From the NCBI GenBank assembly GCA_023435545.1, contig JAEYRQ010000498.1, positions 1 through 6,688 of the forward strand: a stretch of 6,688 bases of DNA. Direction: 5' to 3'. Source of the DNA: Pseudomonadota bacterium (GTDB taxonomy: Bacteria; Pseudomonadota; Alphaproteobacteria; Rhizobiales; Tepidamorphaceae). Below, piece after piece: positions 1-6,688 of this stretch (its first letter is position 1; each line of letters opens with the position of its first letter). Made by a program: the position numbers and the translations under genes. Below the pieces are notes generated by a model that did not search any database, had not been told where the DNA came from, and saw nothing but the letters and a program-made list of their open reading frames with translations.

Positions 1-92
1 CCTCCAATTGACAGGGGTCAAGGCCCTGCCATCAAGGGCAACGGGGCGATGGTCCACCCCGTGACCGACATTTGCCGGACCGCAATCGGGGA
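1..92 (-). promoter_or_regulatory. Structured 5' leader and Shine-Dalgarno of a leftward gene starting outside the window
   Basis: Read on the minus strand, the window ends in GGAGG (complement of bases 1-5), a canonical ribosome binding site, so a start codon should lie a few bases beyond the left edge. Just upstream are three consecutive perfect inverted repeats: TTGAC/GTCAA at 8-12 and 17-21, GCCCT/AGGGC at 23-27 and 35-39, and ACGGGG/CCCCGT at 41-46 and 57-62. With a transcription start near base 92 the transcript would have a leader of about 90 nt, with the last hairpin 2 nt from the ribosome binding site. A short ORF (minus, 71 to 18, 17 codons plus stop) also fits inside the leader. 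The stems are short and could be chance in GC-rich DNA. I recognise no known riboswitch class, and the regulated gene is not visible. Confidence 0.4.
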
Positions 93-98
93 GTCAAC

Positions 99-128
99 AT
101 TATCCGACAATCAAAGTCAGCATTACAA
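99..128 (-). promoter_or_regulatory. Candidate promoter of the leftward gene
   Basis: Bases 99-150 form an AT-rich island in otherwise GC-rich DNA. On the minus strand it contains TTGTAA (123-128) and GATAAT (99-104) separated by 18 bp, a fair match to the housekeeping -35/-10 consensus. It would start transcription near base 92, upstream of the leader and GGAGG ribosome binding site at the left edge. A GANTC site (GAGTC, 91-95), the target of the alphaproteobacterial CcrM methylase, sits at the predicted start. This is inferred from motifs only. Confidence 0.35.
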
Positions 129-144
129 ATGGAATAATTCTAAG
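128..144. promoter_or_regulatory. Partial iron-control-element (Irr box) match
   Basis: The 17 bp here read AATGGAA-TAA-TTCTAAG. The iron control element bound by Irr in Rhizobiales is TTTAGAA-N3-TTCTAAA. The central GAA-N3-TTC is exact, the right arm matches 6 of 7 and the left arm 4 of 7. The core GAATAATTC (132-140) is itself a palindrome. The element touches the upstream edge of the leftward -35 candidate, a position where a regulator could act. The match is imperfect and the controlled gene is outside the window, so this is a candidate only. Confidence 0.25.
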
Positions 145-188
145 GACTTACCGGTTGGTGTCGCCGGCGCTGGGCGGGGCAGGGCAAT

Positions 189-3497
<3,309 letters not shown>

Positions 3498-3613
3498 ATT
3501 GAGGTGTTATAGTCGGCCTGCCCGAGGGCCGTCCAGCAGCACGGCACCGGGGAACGCACCAGGCGCTGGCTTGGTTAGCGCAGGGACACACCGCAGAACG
3601 AAGGAGGCCGCCA
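3498..3613. promoter_or_regulatory. Divergent intergenic region between kinase and phasin 1
   Basis: These 116 bp must hold the promoters for the leftward kinase and rightward phasin 1. On the minus strand TATAAC (complement of 3506-3511) is a good -10 box placed about 8 bp from the kinase GTG. The overlapping plus-strand reading TATAGT (3508-3513) could serve phasin 1 with a leader of about 95 nt. No convincing -35 box is visible for either direction. A 5-bp hairpin (GCGCT 3563-3567 with AGCGC 3577-3581) lies in the presumed phasin 1 leader. The TGCA-rich repeat found before phasin 2 is absent here. Confidence 0.35.
3601..3607 (+). promoter_or_regulatory. Strong Shine-Dalgarno of phasin 1
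   Basis: AAGGAGG, complementary to the 16S rRNA 3' end, lies 6 nt before the ATG at 3614. It fixes the phasin 1 start and predicts efficient translation. Confidence 0.85.
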
Positions 3614-3991
3614 ATGACCGCGAAGTTCGACATCCCCGATACGATGCGCGATTTTGCCGAGAAGAGCGTAGATCACGCGCGCAAGGCCTTCGATGATTTC
3701 CTCGGCGCGGCGCACAAGGCTGTCGACAGCTTCGAGACCTCGGCGCAGACCGCTCAGCGCAGCGCCCGCACCATTGGCGAGGATGCCATCCAGTTCGCCG
3801 AAGAGAACATGACGGCGAGCTTCGAGTTCGCCCAGCGGCTGGTGCGCGCTCGCAACGTGGAGGAACTGGTCAAGGTCCAGACCGACTTCGTGGAACGGCA
3901 GATGTCCGTCTTGTCGGAGCAGGCCCGCAAGCTCTCGTCGGCAGGCGCCGCGGCAGCGGAGAAGGCCACGAAGGCAACGCGCGGCGAGTGA
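3614..3991 (+). CDS. Phasin family protein (phasin 1)
   Basis: A 125-residue, Ala/Glu/Lys-rich, almost wholly helical protein without Cys, Trp or a signal peptide. It matches the Phasin_2 family of alphaproteobacteria: amphipathic helices from about residue 10 to 110, beginning MRDFAEKSVDHARKAFDDF and including the conserved pattern VEELVKVQTDFVERQMSVL at 82-100. Phasins coat the surface of polyhydroxyalkanoate granules and control their size, number and segregation. Some short members also associate with membranes or act as stress proteins. The start is set by an AAGGAGG ribosome binding site 6 nt upstream. Phasin 2 follows 191 bp later in the same direction with its own promoter, so phasin 1 may be expressed independently. 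A 6-bp hairpin after the stop (4000-4005 with 4013-4018) lacks a T-tract, so readthrough into phasin 2 is possible. Family assignment is confident; the granule role is inferred. Confidence 0.88.
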   Translation: MTAKFDIPDTMRDFAEKSVDHARKAFDDFLGAAHKAVDSFETSAQTAQRSARTIGEDAIQFAEENMTASFEFAQRLVRARNVEELVKVQTDFVERQMSVLSEQARKLSSAGAAAAEKATKATRGE

Positions 3992-4021
3992 GCGCGAGCC
4001 GCGGTCTGGGCCACCGCGCCA

Positions 4022-4057
4022 TTGTGCAATGCAGTATTTTTCTATTGCATTGCACAA
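4022..4057. promoter_or_regulatory. 15-bp inverted repeat, candidate PhaR operator
   Basis: TTGTGCAATGCAGTA (4022-4036) and TATTGCATTGCACAA (4043-4057) are inverted copies matching at 14 of 15 positions, separated by TTTTTC. Each arm contains the near-palindrome TGCA-N-TGCA (4025-4033 and 4046-4054). PhaR, the granule-sensing repressor of alphaproteobacteria, binds TGC/GCA-rich dyads before phasin genes; CTGC-N3/4-GCAG is described in Rhodobacter, and the left arm read in reverse (CTGCATTGCAC) nearly fits. The right arm covers the -35 box of phasin 2, so binding would block RNA polymerase. A transcription terminator is a less likely reading because no T-tract follows the second arm. Confidence 0.65.
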
Positions 4058-4073
4058 GAGGCGCTCCTATATT
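4045..4073 (+). promoter_or_regulatory. Promoter of phasin 2
   Basis: TTGCAT (4045-4050) and TATATT (4068-4073) are spaced 17 bp, a good housekeeping promoter predicting a start near 4080 and a leader of about 100 nt. The -35 box lies inside the right arm of the inverted repeat, as expected for a repressible promoter. Confidence 0.6.
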
Positions 4074-4086
4074 CCCGAGCATCATC

Positions 4087-4119
4087 GGCGCGGACTCCGT
4101 TTCCGGAGGGTCCCGCGCC
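4087..4119 (+). promoter_or_regulatory. Stem-loop in the phasin 2 leader
   Basis: GGCGCGG (4087-4093) pairs with CCGCGCC (4113-4119), and inside it CTCCG (4095-4099) pairs with CGGAG (4104-4108) around a TTTC loop, with a small asymmetric internal loop between the stems. It would form near the 5' end of the predicted mRNA, about 60 nt before the start codon. It could stabilise the transcript, since it is too far away to hide the ribosome binding site directly. The function is unknown. Confidence 0.35.
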
Positions 4120-4182
4120 GCCATTCGGACATTCCCGCGCCGGCGGTCTGCACCGTCGGCAGGACCTGTGAAGGACCACGAC

Positions 4183-4707
4183 ATGACCGCCGCCAAGGAA
4201 AAGACCGCGCCGAAGGCCGCCGCCGCGGCCGCCGCGCAGACCGCCGCTCAGGCCACCACTGCCGCCACCACTGCCTTCCCGAGCTTCGGGCCGAACCTCG
4301 GCACCCTTGAAGTTCCGGCCGCCTTTCGCGAGATGGCCGAGAAGAACGTGATGAAGGCGAAGGAGGCCTACGACAGCTACAAGACGCTGGCCGAGGACGC
4401 CACCGACGCGCTCGAGGACACCTTCGCCTCGATCAACAAGGGCACCAACGATTTCCAGGCCAAGGCGATCGGCGCCGCGAAGGCGCAGTTCAACGCCGGC
4501 TTCGACTTCGTCGAGAAGATGATCGGCGTGAAGTCGCTGGCTGAGGCGATCGAGATCCAGTCCGAGTACGCCCGCAAGCAGTTCGACACGCTGACCGAGC
4601 AGGCCAAGGAGTTCCAGGCGCTGGCCAGCAAGGTGCAGGCCGAGTCGACGAAGCCCTTCAAGGACGGCGTCGCCAAGGCGATGAACCACTGGAAGGGCGC
4701 CTTCTGA
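4183..4707 (+). CDS. Phasin family protein (phasin 2) with Ala-rich N-terminal tail
   Basis: A 174-residue phasin of the Phasin_2 type. Residues 1-45 form a low-complexity tail rich in Ala and Thr with a few Lys. The helical phasin core spans about 46-150, beginning FREMAEKNVMKAKEAYDSY and containing the family pattern VKSLAEAIEIQSEYARKQF at 116-134. The C-terminus ends in WKGAF. Its core resembles phasin 1 in layout (AEK-V-A-A near the front, an acidic Q-x-x-F/Y-x-x-x-Q segment later), so the two are probably paralogues. It is expected to be a major surface protein of polyhydroxyalkanoate granules. ATG at 4183 is chosen because AAGGA (4171-4175) lies 7 nt upstream and the frame before it lacks phasin sequence; GTG at 4168 is a possible alternative adding five residues. 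The promoter, operator-like repeat and terminator around it suggest a single-gene, PhaR-controlled unit. Confidence 0.92.
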   Translation: MTAAKEKTAPKAAAAAAAQTAAQATTAATTAFPSFGPNLGTLEVPAAFREMAEKNVMKAKEAYDSYKTLAEDATDALEDTFASINKGTNDFQAKAIGAAKAQFNAGFDFVEKMIGVKSLAEAIEIQSEYARKQFDTLTEQAKEFQALASKVQAESTKPFKDGVAKAMNHWKGAF

Positions 4708-4740
4708 AGCCGCGCCACGCGCGCTTCGTCCACAGTTCAG

Positions 4741-4773
4741 GGAGCCCGGCCACCGGCCGGGCTCCTGCCGTTT
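4741..4773 (+). terminator. Rho-independent terminator after phasin 2
   Basis: A perfect 11-bp GC-rich stem (GGAGCCCGGCC at 4741-4751 with GGCCGGGCTCC at 4755-4765) closes a 3-nt loop and is followed by TGCCGTTT. It starts 33 bp after the phasin 2 stop. The T-tract is weak, as is common in GC-rich alphaproteobacteria, but the stem is very strong. Confidence 0.8.
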
Positions 4774-4825
4774 CGGGACCGGGTCCCGCCCGCCTCGCGG
4801 GGCCTTCCGCGGCCGTCCGCCGGCC

Positions 4826-4854
4826 TTGCAAATTGCCGGCTGAGACCGTAAGTG
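4826..4854 (+). promoter_or_regulatory. Candidate promoter of tRNA-His
   Basis: TTGCAA (4826-4831) and TAAGTG (4849-4854) are 17 bp apart, giving a start near 4861, about 9 nt before the mature tRNA. The -10 box is weak. It is the best candidate between the phasin 2 terminator and the tRNA; the rest of 4774-4869 is featureless GC-rich sequence. Confidence 0.35.
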
Positions 4855-4869
4855 TGGCCCACGCCAAGG

Positions 4870-4946
4870 GCAGCTGTAGCTCAGTTGGTTAGAGCGCCTG
4901 ATTGTGGATCAGGAGGTCCCCCGTTCGAGCCGGGGCAGCTGTACCA
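4870..4946 (+). tRNA. tRNA-His (anticodon GTG)
   Basis: A full cloverleaf can be drawn: acceptor GCAGCTG (4870-4876) with CAGCTGT (4936-4942), D-stem GCTC/GAGC, anticodon stem CCTGA/TCAGG around the loop TTGTGGA with anticodon GTG at 4904-4906, T-stem CCCCG/CGGGG around TTCGAGC, and an encoded CCA (4944-4946). The first acceptor pair is G1-U72 and the discriminator base is A73. Most bacteria have C73 paired to an extra G at -1. Loss of this feature, with A73, is known for a large alphaproteobacterial group whose histidyl-tRNA synthetase is adapted to it. The genomic base at -1 (4869) is G but could not pair with A73. The tRNA reads in the same direction as the phosphatase gene 23 bp downstream. 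Confidence 0.97.
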
Positions 4947-4969
4947 TCTTCCCCAGGCAAGACGGGTGC

Positions 4970-6031
4970 ATGGCAATGCCGCAGTCCGGCGCGATCCTAG
5001 GGACCGGTGGCCGGGTACCCAGGTCGACGTTGCGGTTCTTCGCCGCATTCTTCGCAGTCCTCTTCCTCGCCCTCCCTGCGGCTGCGCAATACGATCCGCT
5101 GCCGTCCTAGATCGGTGGGCCAACCAAGCAGGCGATCCTCGAGTTCGTCGCAGCCACCACCACTCCGTCCGGACCCGAGTTCGTGCCGGAGCCCGAGCGC
5201 ATCGCCACCTTCGACCAGGACGGGACGCTGTGGGTCGAGCAGCCGATCTATGTGGAGGTGCTCTACGTCATCTCGCGGGTACCGGCGGTCGTCGCCGCGC
5301 GGCCCGAGCTCGCCGACCAGGAGCCGTTCCGCACCGCGCTGACCGGCGACGCCGAGGCGGTGTTCGCGCTCGGCTGGGGCGAGATGGCGAAGCTCTTCGC
5401 CGCCGCGCTGTCGGGCATGAGCGTCGAGGCGTTCCGGAACGAGGCCCGCGCATGGATCGCGACCGCCGAGCATCCACGCTGGAAGCGGCCCTATCCCGAA
5501 CTCGCCTATCAGCCGATGCAGGAGGTGCTCGCTTTCTTCCGCGCCAGCGGCTACCGGACCTACATCGTCACCGGCAGCGCGCAGGACTTCACCCGCGCCT
5601 ATTCGGCATCGACCTACGGGATCGAGCCCTACCAGGTGATCGGAACGGCCGATGCCACCGCCTACAGCTACGGCAGGGACGGCGAGCCCGTGCTGACCAA
5701 GGAGCCGCGCGAAATCCTGCTCGACGACGAAACCGGCAAGCCGGAGGGCATCCACCTGGTGATCGGCGAGCGCCCCCGCGCCGCCTTCGGCAACTCGACC
5801 GGCGACCGGCAGATGCTGGAATACACGATGGCCGGCGATGGCCGCCGCCTCGCCATGCTGGTGCTGCACGACGACGGGGACCGCGAATACGCCTACGGTC
5901 CAGCGCAGGGGTTGCCCGACAGCAGGATCGGCACCTTTACCCAGGCGCTCTACGACGAGGCGACCGGGAAGGGGTGGCACGTCATCAGCATGAAGGCCGA
6001 TTGGCGCCGCGTCTTCGCCTTCGAACCCTAG
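4970..6031 (+). pseudogene. Exported HAD-superfamily phosphatase gene interrupted by an in-frame TAG
   Basis: One continuous frame encodes a HAD-family (acid-phosphatase-like) hydrolase of 353 codons, broken only by TAG at 5108-5110 (codon 47). Before the stop, ATG 4970 (or 4976) opens a signal peptide: Arg15 and Arg18, a hydrophobic core at about 21-36, and cleavage after AAA39, followed by QYDPLPS. After the stop the frame resumes with IGGPTKQAILEF and all catalytic motifs: motif I FDQDGT (nucleophile Asp82, Asp84), motif II VTGS (Thr201), motif III Lys (about 257, GKPEGI) and motif IV GNSTGD (Asp279). It ends in FAFEP at the normal family end. Relatives as I remember them read LPSW at the stop position, so TGG to TAG is the likely change. 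The downstream part could be restarted at GTG 5183, but that has no ribosome binding site and would lack export. The body is otherwise intact, suggesting a recent mutation, readthrough or a sequence error. The natural substrate is unknown. Confidence 0.82.
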
Positions 6032-6109
6032 AACGACCTTGCCGGCCCGGCTGACCATCGACACGGGAGCCGGTCGCGCTGGCAGCCCGACGATTGGCGT
6101 TGTCGTCTT

Positions 6110-6688
6110 TCAGGAGCCCGCTTGCATCGGGACGGTAGACTTGCGGTCCACCTCCGCCTCGGACCGCCGGAAGCCGCTCGGGCTCATGGCGTACCGGCGG
6201 CGGAATTCGCGGCTGAAGTGGGCCGCATCGGAGAAGCCGCAATCCGCGGCGATCGCCGCGACGGGCCAGTCCGTGTGCTTGAGCAGCCATAGCCCGTATC
6301 GAAGCCGCATCTCGCGGAAGAAGGTGAGCGGACGCATGCCCACCGACGCCAGGAATATGCGGTCGAGATGCCGTGTGCTCAGGCCGACGGCATCGGCGAC
6401 GGATTGCGCCGTCACGCTCTCGTTCAGCGACTGCTCCATGAAGTGGGCTGCCCGGCGGACGCGGGAGTCCCGCACCCCGCTCAGATCGTTGTAGAAGTGC
6501 GCCTGCGGATAGGTCGCCGGACGGGCGTCCTGCAGCATCATGTGGCGGATTGCCTGCTGCACCTTCTCCGGTCCGCAATGGCGGCGGATGAGATGAAGTG
6601 CCAGGTCGGTCGCGCCGGCCGATCCGGCGCAGGTGATGCGCTGGCCGGCGTCTAGGAAGATGCGGTCCGGCACCGCCTCGAGATGCGG
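6110..6688 (-). CDS. GlxA/CdhR-type AraC-family transcriptional regulator, C-terminal part
   Basis: Only the last 192 residues are visible; the frame is open to the right edge, so the start lies outside (the GTG at 6673 is internal). The first visible part, PDRIFLDAGQRITCAGSAGATDLALHLI, is the end of a DJ-1/PfpI-like (class I glutamine amidotransferase-like) domain, which in this family usually senses a ligand rather than acting as an enzyme. The rest is an AraC DNA-binding domain with two helix-turn-helix units: SVTAQSVADAVGLSTRHLDR, then PVAAIAADCGFSDAAHFSRE followed by FRRRYAMSPSGFR, close to the AraC signature. Members such as CdhR, ArgR and GbdR control catabolism of carnitine, arginine or betaine. 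The ligand here cannot be told. It converges with the phosphatase gene across 78 bp. Confidence 0.9.
   Translation of the reverse strand, partial: PHLEAVPDRIFLDAGQRITCAGSAGATDLALHLIRRHCGPEKVQQAIRHMMLQDARPATYPQAHFYNDLSGVRDSRVRRAAHFMEQSLNESVTAQSVADAVGLSTRHLDRIFLASVGMRPLTFFREMRLRYGLWLLKHTDWPVAAIAADCGFSDAAHFSREFRRRYAMSPSGFRRSEAEVDRKSTVPMQAGS

Noticed and set aside
3988..4182. N-terminal extension of phasin 2 back to 3988
   Set aside because: It covers the promoter and inverted repeat, has no phasin-like sequence, and a proper ribosome binding site points to ATG 4183.
4904..4969. Upstream start for the phosphatase frame at 4904
   Set aside because: This codon is inside the tRNA-His anticodon loop; the frame up to 4969 is tRNA sequence, so the start must be at 4970 or 4976.
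4870..6031. tRNA-His as an integration site with an inserted island downstream
   Set aside because: No repeat of the tRNA 3' end, integrase or composition shift is visible in the window; the downstream gene has the same base composition as its neighbours.
6089..6110. Small hairpin GACGA/TCGTC followed by TTT between the converging genes, as a terminator
   Set aside because: The stem is only 5 bp with a 9-nt loop, too weak to call; the 78-bp gap 6032-6109 otherwise shows nothing clear.

Overview
The window is high-GC DNA with strong GC bias at third codon positions, so long ORFs also appear on the strand opposite real genes. Three things point to an alphaproteobacterium, most likely Hyphomicrobiales (Rhizobiales): a PleC/DivJ/PdhS-type histidine kinase, two phasins of the alphaproteobacterial Phasin_2 type, and a tRNA-His with A73 and a G1-U72 pair. 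Nothing suggests a phage, a plasmid, an insertion sequence or a CRISPR array. It reads as core chromosome.

Layout, left to right. Bases 1-188 hold no complete gene. They appear to be the promoter and structured leader of a leftward gene whose start codon lies just outside the window: an AT-rich promoter candidate, a partial match to the iron-control (Irr) box, three consecutive stem-loops, and a GGAGG Shine-Dalgarno in the first five bases. A large soluble multi-PAS histidine kinase (189-3497, minus) follows. A 116-bp divergent intergenic region separates it from phasin 1 (3614-3991, plus) and phasin 2 (4183-4707, plus). The phasin 2 promoter carries a 15-bp near-perfect inverted repeat of TGCA-rich sequence overlapping the -35 box, which looks like a PhaR operator. 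A strong hairpin terminator closes the phasin 2 gene. tRNA-His (4870-4946) comes next, and only 23 bp later a gene for an exported HAD-superfamily phosphatase (4970-6031). That gene is interrupted by an in-frame TAG at codon 47, where relatives appear to have Trp. Converging on it from the right edge is the C-terminal part of a GlxA/CdhR-type AraC regulator (6110-6688, minus, truncated by the window).

The clearest functional unit is the phasin pair: proteins that coat polyhydroxyalkanoate (PHA) granules, with phasin 2 probably controlled by granule-sensing PhaR. The neighbouring kinase belongs to the group that controls DivK and the CtrA cell-cycle pathway, but no sequence evidence links it to granules. 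I see no wholly new system. The observations most worth checking are the nonsense codon in the phosphatase gene, the phasin 2 operator, and the leader at the left edge.
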